This document shows positions 1-7,477 of a stretch of 13,559 nt of DNA, piece by piece. The stretch spans positions 1-13,559 of the forward strand of contig NZ_JACOGK010000050.1 of the NCBI RefSeq assembly GCF_014269395.1, written 5' to 3'. The position numbers were made by a program, and so were the translations under genes. The DNA is from Megasphaera hominis (GTDB taxonomy: Bacteria; Bacillota; Negativicutes; Veillonellales; Megasphaeraceae). The notes under the pieces were generated by a model. The model was not told the origin of the DNA. It was given only the letters and a program-made list of their open reading frames with translations, and made no database searches. Numbering within the stretch: the stretch's first letter is position 1; every line of letters begins with the position of its first letter.

Positions 1-118
1 GTACAGAGGATTTGTTTACTGACAATCGTGCTACAGCATGAGATACTGATTCTTTTCCTGCAAGAATATCTAGCACCGTATGTAGTTTTTCTTCTGCACA
101 AACCTTAGTTCTATGCAT
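1..118 (-). CDS. IS3-type transposase OrfA, N-terminal part (cut by window edge)
   Basis: Read leftward from an ATG at 118, the frame stays open to the window edge and gives 39 residues beginning MHRTKVCAEEKLHTVLDIL. The pattern of charged residues, 'EEKLHTVLDILAGKES', then 'SHAVARLSVNKSSV' is what the N-terminal helix-turn-helix of IS3-family OrfA proteins looks like (HTH_28/29-type). A good Shine-Dalgarno, AAGGGAG at 127-133, lies eight bases before the ATG. The remainder of orfA and orfB lie outside the window, so it is not possible to say whether the element is intact. Family assignment rests on this short HTH plus the terminal sequence described next; the exact group is uncertain. Confidence 0.6.
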   Translation of the reverse strand, partial: MHRTKVCAEEKLHTVLDILAGKESVSHAVARLSVNKSSV

Positions 119-183
119 AATAAATGCTCCCTTCCAAGTAGAGTGAGATTTTATTATTTCTCATGTCTACCTAGAAGGGAGCA
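1..183 (-). mobile_element. 5' end of an IS3-family-like insertion sequence
   Basis: Read leftward, the element would begin at 183 with TGCTCCCTTCTAGGTAGACA. This has the TG start, C-run and AGNTAGACA-type inner part usual for IS3/IS150-group terminal repeats, and it lies about 65 bases before the orfA start, a normal distance. The other end and the target duplication are outside the window, so the boundary at 183 is inferred from one end only. The element sits 30 bp beyond the rpoN stop codon and in the same orientation as rpoN. Confidence 0.55.
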
Positions 184-184
184 T
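124..184 (-). repeat. Sub-terminal inverted repeat hiding the transposase ribosome binding site
   Basis: The arms ATGCTCCCTTC (124-134) and GAAGGGAGCAT (174-184) are a perfect 11-bp match. Pairing continues inward with a few mismatches (138-142 with 166-170, 144-148 with 159-163), leaving a ten-base AT loop at 149-158. The inner arm contains the AAGGGAG ribosome binding site of orfA and the outer arm is the IS terminus itself. A transcript entering from outside would fold this hairpin and bury the binding site; one starting inside the loop or the inner arm would not. Confidence 0.75.
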
Positions 185-213
185 ATCACGTGCCAGTCCG
201 GGCGATTTTTGTG

Positions 214-1500
214 TTATTCTTTTAAGCGGCGCCGGATCGTGCTATTGGGAATCTGCAGCTGCAGACGGAATTTGGCTACGGTACGCCGGGCAATATGGAT
301 CTGCTGTGCCGCCAGCCAGTCTGCCAGTTCCTGATCGGACCAGGGATGGTCCGGCGCTTCCGCCGCAATATGGTCACGTATTTTTTCCTTAATAGCCTGA
401 TCGGAGATTTCGCCGTCTTCATATTCATTCTGACAAGCGTAGGCCTGGGCAAAGAAATCCTGCAGACGGTACACGTGGCCGGAAAAGAGGACATATCGTC
501 CGTGACAAACGCGGCTTACCGTAGCTGTGCTGAGGCCGGTCATGTAGGCTGCATCCTTTTGCCGCAAGGGCCGCAAGGGCAGTCCCTGCAGAAAGTGCTG
601 AGACTGATACTGGGCCACACATTGAAGCACCAAAAAAATGGACTGCCAGCGGTAGGCCAAGGCCGATTGCAGGCTCAGAAAGGCCCGGCGGGCCCGGTGA
701 ATATACGTGCGCGTTTTTTTATCGCCTTGGGCTTCGTATTCCTTATATAAATCGTCCCGAAAAAAGACGTCCGGTAATTCTTCTAAGGAACGTACAGCCA
801 ATTTTCCCGGTTCCGCTTCATATATTTCTACGTCCGGACGGATAAACTCCGTTTCCGCATCGGCCGTACTGGCCGGCTGCAAGGCGAGGGTCTTTAAAAA
901 ATCGCGGATGGCCTTGAAGTCCTTCTCTGAAAGGTCCATTTCGTGCTGCAGCTTCTGCCATTTCCCCTGCAGGAAATCTTCATAGTATTGGCTCAGCAAG
1001 CGTTCTGTCCCGGCCGGGGCCTGACCGTGGCGGCGCGTCTGCAGCAACAGGCATTCACGGATATCACGCGCGCCGATACCGGGCGGATCCAGGCTCTGCA
1101 CGACGGCCAGGCCCTTGTCCATCGTGGCCCCGTCCAAGGCGTATTCCTGCCCTAATTCAGCCAGATTGCCTGTACAAAAGCCTTTTTCATCGAGAGAACG
1201 GATGACGAGCCCTGCGGCCAGCAAGACCGGCCGGGGCAAGGTCTGCAGGCGGAGCTGCTTCATGAGACTCTCTTCCAGTGAATCGGCCCGGCTGCGGACA
1301 GCATCTAAGGGCTTTTCCTTGCCTGCATCGGCCTGGGACTTTACATCGCCGTAACGGATATCCAGCAAGGGGTTTTCCGCCACCTGCTCATGGAGGAAAT
1401 CCGTCAGCTCTTGCGACCGGAGCGTCAGCATTTTAATCGTCAGCCGCTGAATTTGTGAAAGTTTCGTACGCTGTTCCAGTTTCAGTGCGACTTTTACCAT
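214..1500 (-). CDS. rpoN: RNA polymerase sigma-54 factor RpoN
   Basis: This encodes the 428-residue sigma-54 factor, which directs RNA polymerase to promoters with -24/-12 elements and needs an AAA+ activator to open them. Region I is the Gln/Leu-rich start (residues 1-50, ending in the 'ENPLLD' signature). The core-binding region carries 'SLDPPGIGARDIRECLLLQ' (136-154). The helix-turn-helix is around 316-337 ('TGLSTATVSRVCHGRYV'), and the RpoN box ARRTVAKFR is at 404-412, near the C-terminus as expected. The acidic region II is short, which fits a length slightly below the usual 430-480 residues. The ATG is preceded by AAAGGAG. It lies 24 bp after the TSUP gene and is probably co-transcribed with it. 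The window also holds a sigma-54 activator gene and a sigma-54 promoter, so all three parts of the system are present. No terminator is visible between its stop and the insertion sequence. Confidence 0.95.
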   Translation of the reverse strand: MVKVALKLEQRTKLSQIQRLTIKMLTLRSQELTDFLHEQVAENPLLDIRYGDVKSQADAGKEKPLDAVRSRADSLEESLMKQLRLQTLPRPVLLAAGLVIRSLDEKGFCTGNLAELGQEYALDGATMDKGLAVVQSLDPPGIGARDIRECLLLQTRRHGQAPAGTERLLSQYYEDFLQGKWQKLQHEMDLSEKDFKAIRDFLKTLALQPASTADAETEFIRPDVEIYEAEPGKLAVRSLEELPDVFFRDDLYKEYEAQGDKKTRTYIHRARRAFLSLQSALAYRWQSIFLVLQCVAQYQSQHFLQGLPLRPLRQKDAAYMTGLSTATVSRVCHGRYVLFSGHVYRLQDFFAQAYACQNEYEDGEISDQAIKEKIRDHIAAEAPDHPWSDQELADWLAAQQIHIARRTVAKFRLQLQIPNSTIRRRLKE

Positions 1501-1524
1501 GATCTTGCTCCTTTCAGCAGGTTG

Positions 1525-2283
1525 TCATTCAAGAAACAGGATGAGGGCCCCAATACCGGGAATACTCGTCATACAGACCTTCAGTACACTGCGGGGAATC
1601 CGGTTCGTAAACTTTGCCCCTACGTAAGCGCCAGTCATGAGACCGGCTACGACTTGGAAAAACAGGGTAAAGTCTAAATTGCCACTGAGCAAATAGCCCA
1701 GGCCGCCAAAGACAGCAATGGGCATGATGATTAGCATCGTCGTCCCAACTGCCGTGACCAGGGGCAGATCGAAGAGGATGAGCAGGGAGAGCTGTATAAA
1801 AGGCGTTGCGCCAATGCCAAAGGTACCGGAGAGAAAGCCTACGACCAGGCCGGCACCGACGGCAGTGAACCAAAAGCGGGAGCCCCCTCGTAATTCTTCC
1901 TTTGTCGCGTGGGCAAAGGGGCCTGAATTGGGATGATACAGGCGCAAGTACATGAGTATCATCGACAATAGGAGCATGCCGCCAGTCAGCCAGTGCAGGT
2001 TAGACGACGGAATCAAAGCCGCTACATGGGCACCTAAGAAGGACCCGATAGCACCGAAGGCACCGACAGCTGCACCGGTCCTGACGCGCACATTGCCTTC
2101 ACGAAAATGACTTACCGCGCCGGAAAGCGTCGTAAACGCCATGGCACCCAGGCTCGTTCCCAAGGCCAGGTGAATCGGCACACCAAAGGCAGCCGTCAAA
2201 ATAGCAATGACAATGCCGGCCCCGCCGGCGCCGGTCAGGCCCAGCAAACAGCCCATAATAAACAGTGTTCCTAAAATAAGCAT
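1525..2283 (-). CDS. TSUP (TauE/SafE) family membrane exporter
   Basis: The product is a 252-residue integral membrane protein of the TSUP/TauE/SafE family, whose characterised members move sulfite, sulfonates or other small organic anions across the inner membrane. It shows the family's internal duplication: a Gly-rich first half ('GLTGAGGAGIVIAILTAAFG', then 'LALGTSLGAMAFTTLSGAVSH') and a second half with the matching 'FLSGTFGIGATPFIQLSLLI' and 'AVGTTML'. About eight hydrophobic segments are visible; the length is normal. The ATG at 2283 has AGAGGGGTG just upstream. It heads a two-gene unit with rpoN and is transcribed from the divergent intergenic region. The substrate cannot be read from sequence. 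An anionic metabolite from the neighbouring aromatic-acid pathway is possible but unsupported. Confidence 0.9.
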   Translation of the reverse strand: MLILGTLFIMGCLLGLTGAGGAGIVIAILTAAFGVPIHLALGTSLGAMAFTTLSGAVSHFREGNVRVRTGAAVGAFGAIGSFLGAHVAALIPSSNLHWLTGGMLLLSMILMYLRLYHPNSGPFAHATKEELRGGSRFWFTAVGAGLVVGFLSGTFGIGATPFIQLSLLILFDLPLVTAVGTTMLIIMPIAVFGGLGYLLSGNLDFTLFFQVVAGLMTGAYVGAKFTNRIPRSVLKVCMTSIPGIGALILFLE

Positions 2284-2357
2284 GGTTTACACCCCTCTGA
2301 CGGCAACACAGGACACGCAAAACAAACCGGTATGTGCCGTCTCAATTTACTTCTTCC

Positions 2358-2386
2358 AGTATACTACGAACACAAAAAAACGTCAG
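2358..2386 (-). promoter_or_regulatory. Predicted sigma-70-type promoter for the TSUP gene-rpoN unit
   Basis: Leftward, CTGACG (2381-2386) and TATACT (2358-2363) are 17 bases apart: four of six matches at -35 and five of six at -10. It would start transcription near 2351, about 70 bases before the TSUP start codon. Its -35 lies only eight bases from the -35 of the rightward promoter, so the two are back to back. Confidence 0.55.
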
Positions 2387-2394
2387 TCCATACA

Positions 2395-2423
2395 TTGAAA
2401 TTCACGTAAAATGAACGTACAAT
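2395..2423 (+). promoter_or_regulatory. Predicted sigma-70-type promoter for the repeat protein/VWA pair
   Basis: TTGAAA (2395-2400) and TACAAT (2418-2423) are separated by exactly 17 bases, a strong housekeeping promoter pattern. It lies about 40 bases before the start codon of the repeat protein. The spacer holds two copies of ACGTA (2404-2408 and 2415-2419) 11 bases apart, possibly an operator. Confidence 0.7.
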
Positions 2424-2462
2424 GGTAGTACCTGAAAATATATTTCATTTAACGAGGTTGCT

Positions 2463-3290
2463 ATGAACGAACCTATTACAGTGGAACGGCTTGCGAATAA
2501 TCCATACATGATCCGCTATATCGATCACCCGTCGCAGGACTTGCAGCTCGCAGCGGTCCGGGCCAACGGCCTGCTGATCCAATATCTGTCTGAGCCTGAT
2601 CGGGACGTGCAGGAAGCGGCCGTCGCCCAGGCACCGGAAGCCATCCGATATATAAAAAATCCGCCTGAAGCCCTTTGCCGGCAGGCCATTGCGGCCAACT
2701 GGTATAACTTGAGCTATATTAAACAGCCCTCTGCGGCGCTGGTGCGCCTGGCGCTGGAACAATCGCCCTGGGCGATCCGTTACGCCGTCCGGCCCGGTGA
2801 GGAGTTACAATTGCTGGCAGTCCAAAAAAACTGGGAAGCCCTGCAATACATTAAAGAACCGACGACACAGGTACAATTGGCGGCGATCCGGCAAAGCCCT
2901 GAAGCACTCCGCTATTTGGACCCTGCCGCACCGGAAGCAGAGGATCTGGCCATTCTTACGGATGCGCGGACCCTGCGCTTTGTCCACAACCTGTCAGCCG
3001 CCAGGATTTTGCATTTTATCTCCTTGAATATTCTCGTCTGTACGGTTCTGAAGAAGGAGCAATACATACCGGAAAAGGATATCCTGCAGCTGCTGCAGCA
3101 CATAGTCGCCCAAGAGGATGTGCCGGAAAAGTATATCCGTAATTTCATGAATTGCCGCAGTTTAAATCAAATCTATCATTGGACACCTGTAGATAAGCTG
3201 CATTTGGTATATCAGTACGGCAGCAAGCGGGCGAAGCGGATAGCCGTTGACGAACGATTGCGTTTTAAAGATACGAAAGAAGTGATATAA
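2463..3290 (+). CDS. Uncharacterised protein with eight 22-residue repeats
   Basis: I do not recognise a named function. The 275-residue product is soluble-looking, with no signal peptide or membrane segment. Residues about 14-175 form eight tandem units of exactly 22 residues: an aromatic residue recurs at 19, 41, 63, 85, 107, 129, 151 and 173 (Tyr seven times, Phe last). The consensus is roughly 'P.AIRYI..P...VQ.AAI.QS'. Each unit looks like two short helices with a Pro-containing turn, suggesting an alpha-solenoid binding surface. The pattern recalls the DUF4116 repeat family, but that is recollection and not a search. The C-terminal 100 residues (176-275) do not repeat and contain Leu-rich helices and a basic end. 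The start has only a weak GAGG site. The next gene begins one base after its stop, implying translational coupling, so the two products probably work together. Confidence 0.85.
   Translation: MNEPITVERLANNPYMIRYIDHPSQDLQLAAVRANGLLIQYLSEPDRDVQEAAVAQAPEAIRYIKNPPEALCRQAIAANWYNLSYIKQPSAALVRLALEQSPWAIRYAVRPGEELQLLAVQKNWEALQYIKEPTTQVQLAAIRQSPEALRYLDPAAPEAEDLAILTDARTLRFVHNLSAARILHFISLNILVCTVLKKEQYIPEKDILQLLQHIVAQEDVPEKYIRNFMNCRSLNQIYHWTPVDKLHLVYQYGSKRAKRIAVDERLRFKDTKEVI
2502..2987 (+). repeat. Protein-level tandem repeat, 66-bp period, eight units
   Basis: The coding sequence repeats at the protein level every 22 codons with no insertion or deletion over eight units. At the DNA level the units have diverged strongly, so this is an old duplication kept in register by selection and not a recent slippage product. 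Unit starts fall at 66-base intervals and the conserved aromatic codon begins at 2517, 2583, 2649, 2715, 2781, 2847, 2913 and 2979. Confidence 0.85.
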
Positions 3291-3291
3291 G

Positions 3292-4695
3292 TTGAATACA
3301 GAGCTTATGGATATGCGCCAACGCCTGATCGACGCCATACAGATCTGGGCCAACGAAAACCTATATACAGCTGCGCCTGGTAAGGCCCCGGCAGCCATGC
3401 CGGAAGAGCTAAACCAGCTTTTCTACGCCTTTATCAGCAAGCTCAGCCTGTCCCTCATGGAGGATGAAGAAAACTTTTACGGTTACTTTTTCTTCCAAAT
3501 GGGCAAGAAAACAGACTGGGACCTGCGGGCGCCTACGGCCGTTACCTTTGAACACACACAATATGTATTGTACTTTCACCCCCTCCTTTTTCTGGAACAA
3601 ACGCCGCAGCAAATGATCAGCTCCATCAAACACGAAATTCTGCACATCGTATTCCAGCATCTCCTGCGTTCCCGCGATCTGCGGCAGCATTATAGCAAGC
3701 TGGCCCTGAACCTGGCCATGGATGCCATTGTCAATACGTACGTGGACCCCGTACCGGAGGATGGCGAAACCATCGACAGGATCAATAACCAGTACGGCCT
3801 CTTTCTCATCCCCTATGATACGCTGGAAGACTATGCCGAAAAGATACAGCGCGGCATTGACTGGAAAGAACGGAGCAAGACGACTACGACCGATCACATT
3901 ACGGAAACGGCCGATAAGGAGCCGCGCTTTGATATCCGCCACGCCCATGATCTATGGGAACAGCTGGATACACAGGATCCGCAGGTCTTAGTAAAATTTA
4001 CGGAAAAGTATTTGGATACGGCCAGCCAAGGGCCTCTTTCGCCACACCTGGCCGGGGCCATTGCCGCCTTTAAAAGTCTCAACAAGGCCCTGCCCTGGCA
4101 GACCTATTTAAGCCGCATGGCAGGCACTTTATTTTGCGGTACCCGCCGCACGACGGCCCGGTTGAACCGGCGTCAGCCATACCGCCTGGATCTGCGGGGT
4201 GAGCTCCATCATTACAAGGCCCGCATCATCGTCGCCCTCGATGTCAGCGGCAGTATCAGCGATGCCGAGTTCCATCAGGCCATGCAGGAGGTATTGCAGA
4301 TTGTCCGTTCCATGCAGGTGAAAATCACCGTACTCGAATGCGACGATCAGATCAAAAAAGCCTATCCCGTCCGTTCGCTCAGAGATCTGCAAAAACGCCA
4401 CCCGTACCGGGGCGGCACGGCCTTCAGCCCGGTCTTTGCCTATGCCAATGCGCACAAGACAGACCTGCTCATTTACTTTACCGATGGCCAGGGCGAAGAA
4501 ACGCTGAGCGTGACGCCTGGCGGCTATAAGGTTCTCTGGATCCTGTCCGGTCACAGCAAGGGCTTGTCCTTACGCAATCCCTGCGGCATTGTAAAACGGC
4601 TGCAGCCCCAGGAAGACATGACCCTTTCTGAATTAGATGATCCCCACGCTGACGGGTATTCCATGAACAATCAGGAACCTGTGGCCTTTATTTGA
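3292..4695 (+). CDS. Metallopeptidase-like plus VWA-like domain protein (DUF2201 type)
   Basis: The 467-residue product has two recognisable parts. Residues about 35-290 match the putative metallopeptidase domain found ahead of VWA-like domains (DUF2201_N): HEILH at 114-118 (HExxH), a further His at 123, and 'LNLAMDAIVNTYV' at 139-151, the conserved Asp/Asn helix. Residues 310-440 are VWA-like: an intact MIDAS with D317, S319 and S321 in 'LDVSGSIS', T376 in 'GGTAF' and D398 in 'FTDGQ'. The role is unknown; relatives usually sit beside a MoxR-type AAA+ ATPase, and none is visible here. The given start is a TTG one base after the upstream stop with a modest AAGAAGTGA site; an ATG at 3307 is an alternative that loses five residues. 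A strong terminator follows. The protein is probably cytoplasmic, since no signal peptide is seen. Confidence 0.85.
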   Translation: MNTELMDMRQRLIDAIQIWANENLYTAAPGKAPAAMPEELNQLFYAFISKLSLSLMEDEENFYGYFFFQMGKKTDWDLRAPTAVTFEHTQYVLYFHPLLFLEQTPQQMISSIKHEILHIVFQHLLRSRDLRQHYSKLALNLAMDAIVNTYVDPVPEDGETIDRINNQYGLFLIPYDTLEDYAEKIQRGIDWKERSKTTTTDHITETADKEPRFDIRHAHDLWEQLDTQDPQVLVKFTEKYLDTASQGPLSPHLAGAIAAFKSLNKALPWQTYLSRMAGTLFCGTRRTTARLNRRQPYRLDLRGELHHYKARIIVALDVSGSISDAEFHQAMQEVLQIVRSMQVKITVLECDDQIKKAYPVRSLRDLQKRHPYRGGTAFSPVFAYANAHKTDLLIYFTDGQGEETLSVTPGGYKVLWILSGHSKGLSLRNPCGIVKRLQPQEDMTLSELDDPHADGYSMNNQEPVAFI

Positions 4696-4704
4696 AGGTA
4701 CGAC

Positions 4705-4743
4705 AAAAACACCAAGACTCTTTTCCAAGGGCTTGGTGTTTTT
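4705..4743. terminator. Bidirectional terminator between convergent genes
   Basis: AAAAACACCAAG (4705-4716) pairs perfectly with CTTGGTGTTTTT (4732-4743) around a 15-base loop. An A-run on one side and a T-run on the other let it stop both the rightward VWA-protein transcript and the leftward iorA operon transcript, whose last stop codon is at 4754. Confidence 0.9.
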
Positions 4744-4753
4744 TATGTCCGGA

Positions 4754-6091
4754 CTAGCGCTTGTTGCTGCGCCGCCAAATATGCTGCTTTTCTGCGGCCT
4801 GAATCAGATCTTCCCGGAAATCAGGGTGCGCAATGGCGATCAGTGCCTCAGCCCGCTGCCACGTCGTGCGTCCCGGCAGGCAGGCGACGCCATACTCGGT
4901 GACAATATACGGAGCCTGCGTCCGCGGCGTCGTAATAATATCGCCCTGCGTAAACAACGGCAGGATGTTGGAATGACGCACACCCTTTTTGTCGACACGG
5001 CTGCTGGGCAGTGCCAAAAAGGCCTTGCCATGCGGGGCGGCGTAGGCGCCGGTAACGAAGTCCAGCTGGCCGCCGGTCCCGCTGATCTGGCGCGTACCGG
5101 CCGATTCGGAGCTGACCTGGCCGTAGAGGTCTACAGCAATGCAGCCGTTAATGGAAATGAAGTCGTCCAGCTGGCGGATCGTTTCTACGCTGTTGACATA
5201 GCGCATAGGCGCCGAAAGAACTTCCTGGCTGTGGTCCAGGAACTGATACAATTCCGTAGAGCCCAGGCAAATGGAGAAGATCCCCTTACCGCGCAGGAGT
5301 TTTTTCTTGCGGTTCGTAATCTTGCCGGCTTTGTACAGGGCCAGGTACCCATCGCTCATGAGCTCTGTATGCATGCCCAGGTCTTTGAGATCAGACGCGG
5401 CGATCAATTCGCCTAAGGCATTGGGCATGCCGCCAATCCCCAGCTGGAGCGTCATGCCGTCGTGCAAATAAGGGAAGATCTGCGCCGCAATTTGCCGGTC
5501 CAGGTCGCCCGGCGCCCGGCTCGGCGATGTATTGAGCGGTTCCCGGCTTTCTACGATACAGTCGACTTCCGAAATATGTATATGATCTTCCTCCAGGCCG
5601 TATACGACGGGCATGGCCGGATTGACCTCGAGAATAATGTGTTCTGCTACGGAAAGAAGCTCCGGCTGGCAGCAATTGGTCAGGCCGAAGGAAAAATTGC
5701 CCTGCCTGTCCATGGGCGCGACGGTAATCATAGCTACCTGTACAGGTGCATAACCGCGCGTATAATACGAGCCGCACTGGCGAAACAGCATGGGCTCATG
5801 GTAAGCCCGTCCGGCATCTATGTAGGTACGGTCCTGGGCCGAGCAATGGAGCAGGTTGTATGTAAAGGTCTTGTTTTCCGGATCCTTTTCCAGTACCGCT
5901 ACGGGATGACAGGTAATGGCGTTGCGTACCTTTATATCATGCAGGTCATCCCGCCGTTCTGCCAGCGCCTTATCGAGGGCCGTCGGGTACGACGTACACT
6001 GGCTGTAATCGACCCAGTCCCCGTCTTTTACGAGCTGTACGGCCGCTTGGGCTGTACAGCGTTTTTTTTCATATTCCGCATAGACATCCAT
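4754..6091 (-). CDS. Acetyl-CoA hydrolase/transferase-family CoA-transferase
   Basis: This 445-residue enzyme belongs to the family of 4-hydroxybutyrate and butyryl-CoA:acetate CoA-transferases, which swap CoA between carboxylic acids through a glutamyl-CoA thioester. Visible are the CoA-binding 'LQLGIGGMPNALGE' (216-228); 'MHTELMSDG' (240-248), whose E243 lies where the catalytic Glu is expected, some 24 residues after GIGG and about 200 from the C-terminus; 'QISGTGGQLDF' (335-345) for the oxyanion/CoA site; and 'IVTEYGVACLPG' (396-407). Length and all motifs are normal. It is the last gene of the leftward iorA operon. The permease stop is 13 bp upstream and overlaps its ribosome binding site (TGAAGGAGC), implying coupling. 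In this context it may move CoA from an aryl-acetyl-CoA made by IorAB to acetate or another short-chain acid; a conventional butyrate or propionate role cannot be excluded. Confidence 0.9.
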   Translation of the reverse strand: MDVYAEYEKKRCTAQAAVQLVKDGDWVDYSQCTSYPTALDKALAERRDDLHDIKVRNAITCHPVAVLEKDPENKTFTYNLLHCSAQDRTYIDAGRAYHEPMLFRQCGSYYTRGYAPVQVAMITVAPMDRQGNFSFGLTNCCQPELLSVAEHIILEVNPAMPVVYGLEEDHIHISEVDCIVESREPLNTSPSRAPGDLDRQIAAQIFPYLHDGMTLQLGIGGMPNALGELIAASDLKDLGMHTELMSDGYLALYKAGKITNRKKKLLRGKGIFSICLGSTELYQFLDHSQEVLSAPMRYVNSVETIRQLDDFISINGCIAVDLYGQVSSESAGTRQISGTGGQLDFVTGAYAAPHGKAFLALPSSRVDKKGVRHSNILPLFTQGDIITTPRTQAPYIVTEYGVACLPGRTTWQRAEALIAIAHPDFREDLIQAAEKQHIWRRSNKR

Positions 6092-6104
6092 CTACATCGC
6101 TCCT

Positions 6105-7451
6105 TCAAAGCAGCCCCATAAACGGAGAAACGAGGAGGATGATTCCCATGAGTACGATAGGAATCAATTTCCACGTACGATACTGCTTGAATATATCCAA
6201 TTTTATAACCAGAAAAACGGGCAGGAAGCAGGCAATCAAGCCGATGAGCCCGCCCAAAAGAGGCGTAAAGGTAAGTACCTGTATACGCAGGGCAATGACG
6301 CCCCAGCAAAGCAGGATGCAGCAAATACTGGTCGCGTGGGTAATGAGCCTTTTAGGAATGGCTTCGCGCGCCATGACACGGCCAAGCAGATTCAGTACCA
6401 TGCCGCTGCAGGCATCGCGGAAGCAGAGGAACATGGCAAAGAAGGCCGTAACCACGGCAAAGATATTCAAGACGAGATTTAAAATCTTTATGGCTGAGCC
6501 ATCCATATGCTGTGCCGCCAGAGCCAAGGCAGAAATATTGGCCGTATAGGCCGTAACAGCCTGACTGTGGTCCATCGCCAGGTTAAAGGATACCGTATAA
6601 AAGACGACGAGGCCCACCAAAAAGAGATAGGCATACTGATAAATCCGCGTAGAGCGATAGTGGGCTACAACTTTATTCTCCGTCTCTTTACGGAAATAGA
6701 TGACCGCCGGCCCTAAGGCGATGAAGAACTCAATCGACATGGCAATGAAGGGCAGCATGACGATGAAATTTTTAATGACATAGCCCAGATCCGGCGGCAC
6801 CATGATGTTGAGCAGGTCCCAGTGTTGCACCATGAGCAGGCCCAGGGCCGCAATGACCAGGGCCTTCGTCACGACCATACCGGACGAAATCTTCATGAGC
6901 AGTTTTTCACTCTGCGAAGCAATGACGACCATGAGTGAAATGAGTGCCAGGCCATAAAAGGCATTCTGTGCCAGGGACTCCTGCGTTACGCCAAAGGTCA
7001 CCAAGAAGGATGAGCTGTCATTAGTCAGGGCCGTCGAATAGAGAAAGAGCAGGATCGTCGTAAAGACAAAATAGACGGCACCTAAGAAAAAGCCCCAGTT
7101 TTTTCCCAAATAGCCGGAAATGATACCGGCAAAGTCCTCGCATAATTCCGACTTGGCCAAGACATCCAAATACAACTTTTGGTGAGCATAGGCAATAGGA
7201 TAGCCCAGGAGCGCCACGAGCAAAAAGACGGGCAAGCCGGATAAGCCCACCTGGATCGGCAAAAACACGATCCCTGCCCCTAAGGACATGCCGACACACA
7301 TAATGATCCAGCCCACATCAATGGCGCTAAAACGGGTAGCTTCCCGCCATTCCTCCGGCGTCATACCGGCTGCCCGGGCATACCGTTCGCTGGCCCTGCC
7401 CGGTATTCCCTTGCGCCAGACCAGATTTTCTTTGTTTTCCATAAAAGCCAA
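6105..7451 (-). CDS. Amino acid permease, HAAAP/SdaC type
   Basis: The product is a cytoplasmic membrane transporter of about 448 residues with roughly eleven hydrophobic segments. The first carries 'GMSLGAGIVFLPIQVGLSG', the signature helix of the hydroxy/aromatic amino acid permease family (SdaC, TdcC, TnaB, Mtr, TyrP relatives), which import Ser, Thr, Trp or Tyr with protons or sodium. A hydrophilic N-terminus of about 40 residues precedes it. Start choice: the only strong ribosome binding site is AAAGGAGGA (7461-7469), ten bases before a TTG at 7451. The ATG at 7442 is 19 bases away, and an upstream ATG at 7517 precedes a hairpin and that binding site, so TTG is preferred though not certain. 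It lies between iorB and the CoA-transferase, which suggests an aromatic amino acid as substrate; serine or threonine remain possible. It may have its own promoter as well as the operon's. Confidence 0.85.
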   Translation of the reverse strand: MAFMENKENLVWRKGIPGRASERYARAAGMTPEEWREATRFSAIDVGWIIMCVGMSLGAGIVFLPIQVGLSGLPVFLLVALLGYPIAYAHQKLYLDVLAKSELCEDFAGIISGYLGKNWGFFLGAVYFVFTTILLFLYSTALTNDSSSFLVTFGVTQESLAQNAFYGLALISLMVVIASQSEKLLMKISSGMVVTKALVIAALGLLMVQHWDLLNIMVPPDLGYVIKNFIVMLPFIAMSIEFFIALGPAVIYFRKETENKVVAHYRSTRIYQYAYLFLVGLVVFYTVSFNLAMDHSQAVTAYTANISALALAAQHMDGSAIKILNLVLNIFAVVTAFFAMFLCFRDACSGMVLNLLGRVMAREAIPKRLITHATSICCILLCWGVIALRIQVLTFTPLLGGLIGLIACFLPVFLVIKLDIFKQYRTWKLIPIVLMGIILLVSPFMGLL

Positions 7452-7477
7452 TGTGTTGTTTCCTCCTTTGAACAGAA

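Noticed and set aside
4733..5416. Long rightward open frame opposite the CoA-transferase
   Set aside because: It is antisense to a full-length, motif-complete gene, starts inside a terminator and resembles no family. Other long frames opposite rpoN, iorA and the activator are likewise shadows of strong codon bias.
4754..6091. Ala319 in 'CIAVDLYGQV' where some relatives have Glu, suggesting a lost catalytic residue
   Set aside because: The glutamyl-CoA residue of this family falls about 24 residues after the GIGG motif, which corresponds to the intact E243. The 319 position is not the catalytic one by this spacing.
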